Source: Rhyacichthys aspro
Taxonomy: Eukaryota; Chordata; Actinopteri; Gobiiformes; Rhyacichthyidae
Assembly (NCBI GenBank): GCA_036850595.1
Contig: CM072152.1
Coordinates: forward strand, 6,653,640 to 6,717,639
Length of the DNA: 64,000 bases
Reading direction: 5' to 3'
Each line of letters begins with the position of its first letter. The first letter of the stretch is position 1. Below the pieces are notes generated by a model. The model searched no databases. It was not told where the DNA came from and saw nothing but the letters and a program-made list of their open reading frames with translations. Positions 1 through 11,221 of this stretch are shown one piece after another. The translations under genes were made by a program, and so were the position numbers.

Positions 1-633
1 TGCCTCAATTATATATGTATATATATATGTATGCCACAAGATGAGACATTAAAGGAGTGTGTAATGTATCAAAAATAGAAATGGAGTAGTGTAAACAGAA
101 ATAAATTGAAAAATAACTCAGTAAAGTTAGGCAAGAGATCTGTAAGCGAGCAATAAACATGTTTATCTTACATATCATCCCAGCAACTTTTTCATTTCTG
201 AAGGCTGCCCCCTAATGGGCAAATGGCAAAGTTACAGTGGAACTGCAGACTGTTTTACCTACTTGGTTTATAGCACATTGCATTTGTCAATACTTTATGT
301 TCATGTGGCTAACATGCATAAAGCACCAGTAAAAAACCCTGGGTAATAGTTGGAGATGTGGAAAGACTGCTGCCTGTTGTGCATGTTTTTTATTTAATTT
401 CCACATTACTTTGATGATAATGAAGCTGCTTTGATGTTGAATAGTACTCAGATATGAACGCATGATGTACTGAGGCGGATTCTTTTACATCACTGGATAT
501 AGTGAGTAGGCTGTTTAAAAGCTACATGAAATGCTGAAATGAAATTTTGGTGAAGGACTCATAAGATATGTCCCTGGGTTTATTGGTGTGATGCTGACAT
601 TGAACCATAATCATCAGAATCTTTATTTCATAC
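1..633. other. Intron of NUCKS1 toward the missing last exon
   Basis: No in-frame continuation of NUCKS1 is visible. A short AT-rich run lies at about 8-30. At 203-220 the minus strand reads GCCCATTAGGGGGCAGCC, one base off a CTCF core. Nothing else is recognised. Confidence 0.6.
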
Positions 634-786
634 CTGTGGCCTTTAGCCGGGGCTTGGGAGATTTCTTTTCCTTTCTGTTTGTTCGTCCCTGTCGGATCAC
701 CTTCTTGCCCTTCTTCTTCGAGTGACCGTAGTCGCTGTCATCATCGTCCTCCACCATAAAGTCCTCATCACTGCCCGACTCGTCAG
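634..786 (-). CDS. nucks1: NUCKS1 exon 7
   Basis: A 153-bp exon, acceptor TTGTGCAG, donor GTATGA. It encodes PDESGSDEDFMVEDDDDSDY, then GHSKKKGKK and KEKKSPKPRLKAT, collinear with mammalian NUCKS1. The SPKP motif is a likely CDK site. It exits in phase 1 toward an exon that is not in the window. Confidence 0.93.
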
Positions 787-3700
787 CTGCACAACGAGCC
801 ACTCACACATTAAACACTCAACAGTGCACAGTGGTTCAGTCTCAGTGTTTGTCCTGTGATACTCACGGTCCATGTAGGCTTCCTCTTGGTCTTCATGCTC
901 CTCATCCTCGCTGCCTCCGTCTCCCAGCAGGATCTCCCTCTGTTTGGACACGGCCTTGGAGGCTGCTTGGCGCACCGTACGCTTCCGACTCACTTCTCGG
1001 TCGTCATCGCTGTCATCTGAGACACACACAGATCACAAGCACTCATTAATCACAGAGTGAAATGTGTCACAGCAAATGAGAGAAAGCTGTCCCTTAGCTT
1101 TGTGCAGTAAAGAGAGCCCATCTTTTCCTCCATAGGCGTAAAAACATTGTCAGGTCCAATTTATAAAACATAGTATCTACAATATATTTCTCAATAAACT
1201 AGAAATCACAGGTCGTGGGTGCCTTAAAAACTAATAGAGAGGGCTGGTTCAACTATAGGTATTAGTTTGGAGACTCTGGTTCAAACAGAGGAGCATTTAC
1301 AAGACAACAATGGTCAGGAAACAGTCATGTCAGGTTCACACGTCAACATTAAGACACAATCGGCGTTCACAAGTGGCCAAAACAATGTACTACATATGCC
1401 AGACCAATAGGGGGTGCTTTTAATTCTTGGTGGAACATGCAGCCGCCAGGCAGGTAGGTGGCACTGTGGTATTTACATCAGCATCAAGCCCAGAACCACC
1501 CACTCTGTCCGGGTTCAAAACTTAGCAGTTGACAGCATGGAGGTCACACTTAAAAACAACAATAGTGAAGTCTGTTTCAAGGAGCGACCCTTTAGTGTGG
1601 ACTGACGAGGAGGTCAGCTCAGAACTGTAAGAGTGTGAAGTAACAGGAAAATGTAGATTCTCATGTATCAGCAGTATTCATACAACACAGTGGGTCCTCT
1701 TGAGAGGTGATGCCGCTTACGCATGATGCCAGCTTCACAGTTTACATGAGAGCGCAGTGGCAGCTGCAATGAAGAGAAAACACCTCCTTGGCTGGATTCA
1801 GAAGTTGGCGTTTTTGTGGTGTAAAAACAGTGGTGTTGGGTAAACAGGAGGCCAATCCACAAGAAAGTCATTGTGGTTTCAGCAAAACGCACTGCAGTGT
1901 AAACAGCCCCTGAACAACATAGACCATCCCCTGCATTGGGCTTTTGAACAACAGAGAGCAGCAATTGGACATCTGAGCTCAGTGAGCCGCAGGACAGAAC
2001 ACTAACAACTGAATTTCTGCTTAGAAATTAATAAAATTGAACTGAATTAAAGGTGAGGTGTCATGTTTTACGCAATGATTGAATTGAACTAAAGTCGTAT
2101 GGAAAACATATATGTTCTTTGGAACATGCTCTTATTCAGTTAAAGTGGAAGTATTGCTGTAAATTAAAAACTTCACTGTTAGTAGCTTTCATTGTGATGA
2201 TTTGTTACTGGCTACTCTGCTGATGTTGCCATTGGACTTCCATTAAATAACATTATAATAGACCTGCCACCCTTTTCTTATCAGGATGAACAGTTGATTT
2301 GCTTTTTTACTGAAGTTACCTGCAGCCCGTTTCCTCTTGGGCGTCCTCTTGCTGGGTTTCTCCACCTTGGCTTTCTTTCCCTTCTTCCCTCGTTTTTCTT
2401 CGTAGTCGCTTCCTCCATCTTCATCCTCCTCCTCTCCAAAGTCATTGTCTTCTTCATCGCTGCCAAAATCATCTGCAGCCATACCAAAAGTTATTCAAGT
2501 ATTCAATGCACTGGCAGGTTTGTGAAAGAACCACTATCATGTCAGACGGCTGACAGACTTACCTGCTGAATCATTTTTGTCTTTGGAGAGCTTATCATCG
2601 GAATCCTCACTGGAAACAAGAAGAGACAATTAATAAAGTTAATTTTGAGGAGTTCAATTAAACTGATTAAAAAAAAAAAAAAACTACAGTTGTGAATAAA
2701 ACATCTCATAAACGCCTCATCTCACTCTCCTGGAGAACTATGACAGCGGTGGCTGGCATTCACACAGTCTATTAACAAAGAGGAGAGCAGCTTCCTTCCA
2801 CATACTTCTACCTGCTGTCCAATCACAACTCTTTTCTCTTTACAGCTCCATCGAGACCACACTGCACCCAGGTCTAAACCAACCACAACATTTACATTTT
2901 ACCTCTGAAACCCTTTCTTTTCACTGAGTAGTGGTTAAATCTGAAGGTTTGTGCAAAGCTTTTGTTATTTTTTTCCAGTGTAAGAGCTCATAAATGAACT
3001 ACTTTTAAAATATTTTACCTTCAAATCAATTAACAGCCAGGCTGCAAATTAATTATGTTAATAAATGTATACGTATATTATGTACATAATATACAGACAG
3101 AACAATACAAAAAGCCATGATTTTGACTGTTTGCTCTAATACAGTGGTGGGCAAACTAAGGCCCGGGGGCCACATGCGGCCTGCCAAGCATTTACAAAGT
3201 ATTTATAATTTAATATAAGACAGCATATATTTGGCCATTTTCCTTAAATGCCTTGTGCTTTTGCTAAAGCTACCATCATATCTACATACAGAAAACGTCC
3301 ATTCACACAAGTTTTTAATATGGAGTGGACAGAGATATTTGACAGAGATTATTGACTGAAGTCCAGTCAGTACCATATGTCTTATTTGCCAAGAAACTGT
3401 TGCAGGTTTCAAAGAACATAATATCAGCCACCACTTTTCCACCAAACATTATACTAACCACTCTGTGCAAGAAATGGTACAGGTTTTCTAATGTAATTAA
3501 TACTAGTATATAGTTCAGTGGTTCAGCCCGTCTGTCAGATTTTAAAACCTGGTGTGGCCCTTGAGCCAAAAAGTTTGCCCACCCCTGCTCTAATATATCC
3601 CTACAGATCATTTTTAATAAGATCTCTTTAAGAGATTGCCCAGGTTTATTTACGTTTATGTTAACTTTTTAGTAATGACAATAATATTGAAGACTGTGAT

Positions 3701-6700
3701 CAAGTATAGATTATTGTATGGTTGTCAAGTGCATCATATCTTAGCCTGGGTGATATCATATGTGACTCTGCAACCCACACCTACATGACAACCATACAGC
3801 ATTCATTAATACAGATATAGCAGACACAGGTGATTTCACCTGCTACTGCTTACATACATAGAATTACAGGCTCCAATACAAAGTTGACTAATTAAAAACA
3901 CATTCAAAATATACTGTCAGTACTGAATGTATCAATTTAAAATGTTTAAATCTTGAATAGATATTGAAAACTTTACACAGTTTAATAGTGAAATACCATA
4001 ATAAAATATATTGCACTTCAAGCCGTGCATACATTATATGCCACTGCAGTGTGTCTGTGCATCGCGGTCTCACCTGTCTTCCTGTGAGTTCTTTGAGCGC
4101 TTGTGCTTGGGCTCCCGGGGGGCTGGGCGCACCTTCTTAGGCTTATCGTCACCATATTCTTCATCTGTGAGGACGAAAAGGGACAGGAATCCAGGTGACT
4201 CATTGGGTGAGAGTGGACTATTAATGCGTCTATAGTAATGGTAATGGTATAGTAATAGTAATGGTACTATGTCTAAAGGAGCTAGTGCAGGAGGAATAAA
4301 CAGTGTACAGAGTACACTTGAGCCCAGATGAGCACATCCCACCAGTGCAACCAGGGGCACATTTAGTCTAAACCCACACTGAAACTGGGTTGTAAAAGAT
4401 CATTATCCTTTGGTCCATTTTTGAACTCAAGTGTGAGAAGCTGTTCTCATTCTAAATGTTATTAACAGGTGCTTAAACCAGGCAGAACATCCACTTTTCA
4501 TAATCACTTCCAACAAAAAAAAAAAAAAATGACATGCCTATTCACCTCTATTCAATGCACCCTGCACTGGTCTCCACAAAGGATAATTTTGTAAAGCAAA
4601 AGAATGTTCTTACTCAGGATAAAGCTTTCACCTTTCATTTAAAAATGTCACCATTCTATGTCCAATTAATTTGTCCAGCCTGAATCCTGGTGTCATTCAT
4701 TCTTTTTACTTTTTTTTTAGTCGCTCACTTTTTTCTAAGTCCATTTGTAGGTCATGTTCTATTCCGTAAAAGTCTGTGCTGTTACATGCAATTACCTGCT
4801 ACATTATGATATACGGGGACAATCGCCCGATGTGATGGACAGTTTATTGAAATCTTATTAATGATTATATATCAATTTAAGATTATCAAGGACAAACCCT
4901 GTCTGTTTTTTTTTTTTTTACAGTGTTTGCCAGTAAAAGTAATGCTTTTTGGGCTCACATATACAATGGGGCAAATACTGGGGCCCAGAATTACACAATA
5001 TACAAGGTCAAAATGGATGTCATCCATCTGGTATAACACAGCCTGTGGCAGTATTACCTGCATCGTCAGACTCGTTGAATTGTGAGTAGTTCACCACTTT
5101 CCTGTTCCTGTGAAGGACAAATGTCAACATTCAGGTTACACATTTTACAGAACAAACATTTTTTTCACTAAAATGTAAAATTGTATGTTTTACAAGACTG
5201 CAACAGTATTTTGCCCTGTACTATTGACTATAACTAACTATACTATATTATTACCAATTGTGAAGGTTTTTCACATTTGCAACTTCAAAATAATAGTTTT
5301 ATTTGACACAAAGCTGTTTGCATTTCTATGATTCTTTCAAAACCAATAATGGTTTGGAGGAACTTGCTGCGTGCAACGTTTCATCGCGCATGCACTCATC
5401 AGGATGTACGAAGAGCTAATAATGTGTTCTTTAAAGAACTGGACACTGGGCTGACTTCTACAGTTTCCAGGGCTCATTTGACAAAGAGTATGAGCACATC
5501 CTCAGGTGACACAGACAGGTATAGTTCAAGTAACACACCTGACATGGGCCTTAAGCTCAGAAAATCTAGACCACATCCTAAAGGGGAGTTTTATTGGATT
5601 CACACAGCCCTTAAATATGTAACCATCCAACAAGTAGCAATGTGTGGTGTTGATGGATGACAGGAATAAAGGTGGGCACAAGTAAGAAATGTAACAAGAC
5701 ACCCAGTGTTAAAACATTAGCATAAATGTCTAATTAACTTTTATTGATGAAAAAAATAGCTCAGTTGTAAAGTAAAACCAGTATGTATGGCAAGCAAGGA
5801 GTAGACTGTGCTATAAACACCACCAAAGTATGCTCTAAAACAGCTTTTAAATCTGACAATTAGTGGAGCAGAGCTAACAAAGTACGTTATAGGGGGTGAA
5901 GTATGTAAGAGCCAATAGTATGCTGCCACACCAATGACTTTGCAAGAAACGTCATTTTTCAAGTTTACATCATGGCATTATAGGCTACATTACATTACAG
6001 GTGGACATTATATTACCGATACACTCTCCAGGCCATTTAAAAAGTTTGCGGGCAAAACCAGGTCCTCAGGTAACCAAACGAATGAAACAAAAGTACGTTC
6101 ATCTACTTTCCCAGCTCAGCACAAAAACTCAAAATGTTAAGATTTAAATTTGAGATCTTGCATCAATTAAATAAATTACATCAGCAATTAAGTAGTTCCT
6201 GAAAGTTGTCTGTTCAAACACATCTGGCTAAATCCTAGATGTCAGCCATATTCACATTAATCAATCTGTACAAACATCACTTACCTCATTAAAGTAACCA
6301 CAATTAGTTTTTGGGTTAATGTTAATTCTATTTGATATGCATGTTAGGAGCATGCATTCATGGAATAAAAGACTTCTGTGTTTTATTTATGCTCATAAGA
6401 GTGATATAAATGACTGTATTCCTTTATGAATATTATCGGATTGTTTTTGGAAAGAAAAAAAAAATCTCAGCGACTTTGTGAGTATTACTTAAGAAAGCCA
6501 GAGTATACTACCCCCAGTTTGAGAACCACTGGCCTAGAAGCTAACATTTTATTTTGATTATTATTGTTTTAAATTGAGAAATGCCACATAACAACAAATG
6601 AGAGATCAGGAAAGGTCAACATACCAAAAAAGAAGAATATTGTGATATATGCTGTATAATTCAATACATACAATTAAAGGCCCTGCATAGTGTAACTTTG

Positions 6701-8083
6701 TAAACATTAATCTTAAAAGGCTACATTTAAAAATTTGCTATTTTTTGCTGTTCATATTCATGAGCATAGTTATATGCTGCATCTTGCACAACTAAATAAA
6801 TAGCCTATATGTTATTTATTATTGAGAGTTTATTATTAAGATGCTTTATTTAAACAATTTTAAATAAAGCTACATTTGTGTTTGAAATAACTGGAGTGAA
6901 GTCTGTTCATTTCTTTCAGGTAGAAATGATTACTTTAGGAAACAAACAAAAAAGAAAACACTGAAAATGCATTACCCGTTCTATTTTAGTTGACTAAATG
7001 TATTGTAGATTTAGTCGACAAACAAGCCTTTGGACAAGGATTAGATGACAAAAGTATGGCTAAAACAAAATTAAAATTTGCTGTCAAAATTAACACTGCT
7101 TTGGTCCTTTGTGTGTTAGTTCAACTCTAGATTTGGTGACTTTGCAGCTTTTCTTCTTCTAGTGTTGTGTTAGCATGTGAATAAAAATTTCTTGCCCTGT
7201 CTGCAAGGGTCCTGCAATTCCTATTTCAAAATCCTAGCTTATTTAGCATCGTTAGCTCGCATTTGAACGTGTATTGAGTCTGGGGTAGACGCCTCACGTA
7301 CGAATCACAGCGGGGCTCTTTCAGGGGGGTGTGGTCACTCGTGGAGCTCCCCGCCTTCCTCTGACATCAACCGCTAATGTTAATTTATTGCCAGCAGTGA
7401 AAATGTACACCCGCTCGCCCCCTGTTACCCGCTGAGCCATTTTTTTTTTCAATAAACGATGCACCGTTTCCCGTTGTCTGCCAGCCACAAAGACGTTCCA
7501 AACAAAACAAAAAAAAAAAGAAAAGATGTAAACGTTGCGCAATACAATCTACGACACCGCCATGCTTATTCCGCGCGGCAACAAGATCAAACGCTGAGGC
7601 CGACCGCCACCACCTCCTCGTTTTTTTCTAGTTGGGGCCATATTAGCATTTTGAGCTGGATGAATGGGTAGCCATATTTTCACGAGTGTAAGCGAGCCGT
7701 ATAACGCAGCTGGGTAAATTCACACCGACTAATTTTCCGCTTGGCCTACATAGCAGCCTACAAAACTCCGCCGCGTAGCCGTTTCAAAAAAAGAAAAAAA
7801 AAACCAAGAGGGACGCGGCACCAGCGGAGGGACACGAGACATGGCGAACAGTCCACACGGCTGCCTGGGATCCATGTTAGAGAAATAGCACTCAGACAGG
7901 GGCTCCCGCGCACACACTTGGCATTATTTTTTCATGAAATAAACGCGTTTCCCCCGGTATAAAAATGCAACACGGTCGAGACGTGCATGTAATGTGCGCG
8001 GCTCGCCAGCAACGGTGTCGTTATTAACCTGCGCAGAGCGGAGCACACGGTTTAGCACACACCTACCTCACTGGTCTTGACAT
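634..8083 (-). CDS. nucks1: NUCKS1, nuclear casein kinase and CDK substrate (seven exons, 3' end off window)
   Basis: The spliced reading frame starts MSRPVRNRKVVNYSQFNESD and continues with acidic, lysine-rich exons, a block RQAASKAVSKQRE, and a block SGSDEDFMVEDDDDSDYG followed by SPKPRLKAT. These blocks occur in the same order in vertebrate NUCKS1, a nuclear DNA-binding phosphoprotein of the RAD51AP1-related family linked to homologous recombination and transcription. Seven exons (8067-8083, 5058-5107, 4074-4164, 2563-2609, 2320-2472, 867-1016, 634-786) join in frame to 661 nt, about 220 codons. All have AG acceptors and GT donors. Mammalian NUCKS1 is about 243 residues, so only a short C-terminal exon is missing, beyond the left edge. 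The start matches the family N-terminus exactly. The exon 5 segment is more basic and acidic than I recall for mammals. Whether this is the a or b teleost copy cannot be told. Confidence 0.92.
867..1016 (-). CDS. nucks1: NUCKS1 exon 6
   Basis: A 150-bp exon, acceptor GTCTCAG, donor GTGAGT. It encodes DSDDDREVSRKRTVRQAASK and then QREILLGDGGSEDEE. The RQAASKA-SKQRE core is the most diagnostic NUCKS1 segment. Phase 1 at both ends. Confidence 0.93.
1017..2319. other. NUCKS1 intron between exons 5 and 6
   Basis: About 1.3 kb without a recognisable exon. CCAATAGGGGGTGC near 1404 resembles a CTCF core but lies in otherwise undistinguished sequence. Confidence 0.5.
2320..2472 (-). CDS. nucks1: NUCKS1 exon 5
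   Basis: A 153-bp exon, acceptor GGCTGCAG, donor GTAACT. It encodes DDFGSDEEDNDFGEEEDEDG followed by a strongly basic tract with KKGKKAK and KRTPKRKR. The TPKR site fits a CDK-type substrate and the basic tract resembles a nuclear localisation signal. Phase 1 at both ends. Confidence 0.88.
2563..2609 (-). CDS. nucks1: NUCKS1 exon 4
   Basis: A 47-bp exon, acceptor TTTCCAG, donor GTAAGT. It encodes SEDSDDKLSKDKNDSA, an acidic serine-rich stretch with casein kinase 2 style S-x-x-D/E sites. The phase (2 in, 1 out) keeps the frame with exons 3 and 5. Confidence 0.88.
3142..3587. mobile_element. hAT-type element with perfect 8-bp target duplication
   Basis: The element starts CAGTGGTGGGCAAACT and ends AGTTTGCCCACCCCTG, a terminal inverted repeat of about 16 bp. 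It is flanked on both sides by CTCTAATA (3134-3141 and 3588-3595). An 8-bp duplication with CAGNGG-type ends is diagnostic of hAT elements. At 446 bp it is non-autonomous; no intact transposase frame is seen. It lies in the NUCKS1 intron between exons 3 and 4. Confidence 0.88.
4074..4164 (-). CDS. nucks1: NUCKS1 exon 3
   Basis: A 91-bp exon, acceptor CCTCACAG, donor GTGAGA. It encodes DEEYGDDKPKKVRPAPREPK and ends in KNSQED, matching the DEDYG...SPREAKNKR...KNSQED segment of mammalian NUCKS1. Basic and proline-rich. Confidence 0.92.
5058..5107 (-). CDS. nucks1: NUCKS1 exon 2
   Basis: A 50-bp exon, acceptor CTTCACAG and donor GTAATA. It encodes NRKVVNYSQFNESDDA, nearly identical to the family's conserved N-terminal motif, also found in RAD51AP1. 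It joins exon 1 in phase 2 and exits in phase 1. Confidence 0.92.
5331..5660. repeat. Possible dispersed-repeat fragment in NUCKS1 intron 1
   Basis: A 110-codon plus-strand frame spans this interval but resembles no protein I know. The stretch AACGTTTCATCGCGCATGCA with CTCATCAGGA looks like the ends of some retroelements. On the minus strand it gives CTGATGAG and, 12 nt later, GAAAC. Treated as repeat-derived noncoding DNA. Confidence 0.25.
6510..6534 (-). mobile_element. Solo terminal end of a hAT/Charlie-like element
   Basis: CCCCCAGTTTGAGAACCACTG is the inverse complement of the CAGTGGTTCTCAAACTGGGG terminus common to hAT/Charlie-type elements. No matching opposite end was found nearby, so this is probably a truncated copy. 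Confidence 0.45.
6835..7098. mobile_element. Truncated copy of a TIR transposon (same family as 43258-43814)
   Basis: Shares several blocks with 43498-43814: TTTATTTAAACAATTTT, TTTGTGTTTGRAATAACT, TTAGTCGAC, AAGGATTAGATGAC and the end GTCAAAATTAACACTG. The right terminus is kept and the left end is missing. Confidence 0.6.
8067..8083 (-). CDS. nucks1: NUCKS1 exon 1 coding part
   Basis: On the minus strand ATG TCA AGA CCA GTG AG is followed by the donor GTAGGT. It gives MSRPV plus two bases of the next codon (Arg), the conserved NUCKS1 start. The 5' UTR runs to the right. Only 17 coding bases, so it is invisible to ORF calling. Confidence 0.9.
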
Positions 8084-8470
8084 TTTGCAGGAATACTGTA
8101 GAGGTTAAGGATGGAAGAAAAGGGGGGGAGAAGAAAAAAGCACGAGAAAAAAAGAAATATGGGTTCCCGCTCTGCAAAACACCGAGGGGAGCGAGGTCGA
8201 CGTCCTACTCCAGCGTCCGAGCTAGCGCCTGAAAACAAAAACCGCGACCTTGTCCACCAAATATTCTTATTTTTTACCTTCAGCTACTCAAAATGGTGAA
8301 TAAAACAAACTGAAACTGCAGCCTGTGTGCAACCAAACCCCGCGGCCTTGAGGGGGGTGGGTCCTTGACGGCAAGCACCGCCCCACAAAAGCCATGAGAG
8401 GAGAGTTGTGGCACCCCTCTTCTCCCATTGGCTGATTTGAACGACGGAAACGATTCTGATTGGACAGTAA
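8084..8470 (-). promoter_or_regulatory. NUCKS1 promoter and 5' UTR region
   Basis: Lies just upstream of the NUCKS1 start. It is richer in CpG than the flanks (for example around 8190-8240). It carries a GC-box-like CCGCCCC near 8380 and two CCAAT-type motifs (ATTGGCTG at 8427, GATTGG at 8458). No TATA box is evident. A CpG-rich CCAAT promoter suits a widely expressed gene. The transcription start cannot be fixed from sequence. Confidence 0.55.
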
Positions 8471-11100
8471 ACATGCTCGTCAAAACATTTTTATCATATC
8501 GTCCTCCACCTCCATTAGCAGGCTCGGTTGAATCAGCGCTGTTAAGAAAACAAAAAGAGGCCCTCAGGTTGGATGCAAACATTCATTCAAAGGAGTCCCC
8601 AATGAACATAACGCAACATTGCAAATGTAGGTTAAAGTTAATGCCTACGCCATGCATATACAATGAAAGAATGTAGAATAATTCAGGAAACAGCACGGAA
8701 GGCAGTGGCTTTGCTAATAGTGAGACTAGCCTGCTTCACCTGGCTGGGTGCTGCAGCAGATGCAGGTAGCAGACAGTTGCATGCATAAGACAGTGAGGTA
8801 AGCTTAATGCTCGAGGCTCGGTGAGGCACGAGGCTTTTTAGTGATAGATGGTCATGCTTAACATAACAGCTGCAAACATTAGGCACTTTTCTGCAAAGTT
8901 CCCTCATACATTGTAGACAGTAAATTTCTCTAACATCCTTCAACATCCAACAATAGACTAGCCTAATTCAGATTTAGAGGCTTAACTGTACTAACAGTGT
9001 AAATCCTGTTGATATTTTTTCCAGGATTTTAAACTAACTGCCATGACTATTTCATAAGGTGAAGATTATGGATATGTCTGTTGCAAGAAGGGATAATTCT
9101 AAAATGACCCAATCTGCTAAATATTGTAGGCCACATACAAAAAAAAAAAATTAAAAAAAATCCTGGAACCAAGAGCTGCCTTTTTTCCCCAAAATCTATT
9201 CTAATCTGAACACATTTAGAGCAATTTCCATATAGTTATTAATCATGATGAGTACATTTTATACAAAATAGATTGGATTGGTTGGCTGCAGCTTTGTCTT
9301 CTGTGGTTGGTCTACAGAACAGGGTTTATTTTTCTGCCATTGCTGATTTGTAATAATTATTATTTTAGAAGACATGGCTAATTTGTAATTGTTCAGGACT
9401 GATAAAGGGATAAGATTACTAGTAAGTGTAAGAAAGTGTAGCACAAAGCGTAATCTATAAAGCACACATGGCAAACCCAATACAATACAGGACAAATATG
9501 GCCTTGCACAGTATTAAATCCATTAGAATAATTGGTAATATTCATAGGTAAAATGTTTGTGTTCTCATGGCACTTCATTAATCTAATTTTGCTGATAATA
9601 TGCCTTACTCTGCCTTTAATCTCTTCTCATTGGCTACTAGTCAAATATTTTTCTTTTTTCATATACTATATAATTTTAAATGCATCTCAGTAAAGTTGTT
9701 GCCTATGTCAGTAAATTTTTCACTTCTGCTGGTGGTCTCTCTCTTTTTGTGCCCAGTGCATTAAATTTAAATTCTAACATTGCACAGCAGACCATACTCA
9801 TTGAAGGGATTCAAGGGATTTAGGATATTTTTTCCTCAAATACGGCTTGTCTGTTTTCTGATAAACTGTCACATTTCAAGAGGAGACAATGTTGTTAGCA
9901 GAAGCTCTTTACAAGTATAGAAAGAGTCAGAGTCTTGCAAAAACCCATGTGTTTATTGTCTACATTAAAAACAAGCAGAATTTGTGATTTCCTGAAATCT
10001 TGTAGTTATGTGTTGCTTCATGCATTTTTCTGTTTGGAATTCAGAGCTGGGAGCTATGTTATTATATTCTACAGTTTCCTGCAGTGTACCTCCAGACTTT
10101 GTTAATTGTTAACACACCCACGTAAAAAAAAGTATATTTTATACAAAAAAAGGGTGTATTGCTGGAATGACATTGCTATTAACCACTGAATGCATAAGTG
10201 ATTGGACACCACAGGCTTCTGTTACATGGTCAATAATGAAATCAAAATATTATTATGCTATTATTGTAAACAATATGCATGATTTGTATCCGTATTAAAT
10301 TTAAGTTCACTCCAAATTATTTTATTGCTCAGGCGTTTTTGATTTTCTACATTGAAAGTAATTGAAACATTTACAGGACTTTTATATTAAAGGACTGGAA
10401 GACAGACAAGCATCACTTTCACATTCACTTCTGTGAGTAATTTACAGTTGGGAGTGCGTTTCAGCCCTATTTATGTGTTTGCCCTGTATGAGGAAGCTAT
10501 AGCACCAGGAGAGGACCGATGAAGCCCCAAAACATCCTCCCAAGAAACACACAAAAAATACACGGTCAGATAGTGATACATTTTTGTATGCAGTTTTTGT
10601 CAGTTGATTGATTTGTCAGATGAATCTTGAATTAAAAAAAGTGTATTACACTTTTTAAGTCTTGATTATTTGAGTACAGGAAATACTTTGTAGCTTTTGC
10701 CCCACATAAGCGCAGTCTTACGGTCTGATCATGTTAATAAAATATGACACCAGAATCCACAGCCTTTAAGAAAAATGCATTTCACACACATTTTATTCAT
10801 TTTTTAACCAATTTAGCAAAAACATTCCTTTGTTTACAAAGTGTATCACAAAAGTTGTTTGTGAGAACATTTGCACTGCACAAATATTTTCAAGTAAATT
10901 GCGATTCTCTGGGTTGTTTTTCAGTGAAATTCAGTCCACCCACTTGTAGTGACATGGAGTAGGCTCTGTCAAATGATAGGCTACACTGACGGTTTACTTA
11001 CATTCTAGTCACTCAAACGTATTCCATATTACAGCTGTGTATTTTAAAGTCAGTATTTGATTTGTCAAACTCAACCTCACTAGAGTTCACTAGACTTTGC
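8471..11100. other. Upstream intergenic DNA, no gene seen
   Basis: AT-rich, with only short random frames. Poly-A runs near 9140 and 10126 are the only low-complexity features noted. Confidence 0.5.
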
Positions 11101-11207
11101 TTGTGAGTGTGTTAAAATGCATACCCCGTCTCATGTCTTCCTGCAGACAGTCAGACAGACCTCTTGTCTCTGTGTTCAGGGATGAAGCCTTTGTGAGGAG
11201 CAGGTAT

Positions 11208-11221
11208 GTTGCCATGGTAAC
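11208..11221. promoter_or_regulatory. RFX X-box palindrome
   Basis: GTTGCCATGGTAAC is a full two-half-site match to the RFX-family X-box. It lies in a non-repetitive, moderately GC-rich patch (about 11100-11370). A regulatory role is inferred. Confidence 0.4.

Noticed and set aside
831..1049. Plus-strand frame across NUCKS1 exon 6
   Set aside because: It is the shadow of the true minus-strand exon, whose protein matches NUCKS1.
3203..3611. Minus-strand frames inside the hAT-type element as a captured gene
   Set aside because: The frames are short and lack the zinc-finger or catalytic motifs of hAT proteins; the 446-bp element looks noncoding.
7321..8299. Several short frames around the NUCKS1 5' end as possible neighbouring genes
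   Set aside because: They lie in the CpG-rich promoter and 5' UTR zone, have low-complexity Lys/Arg content and match no family.
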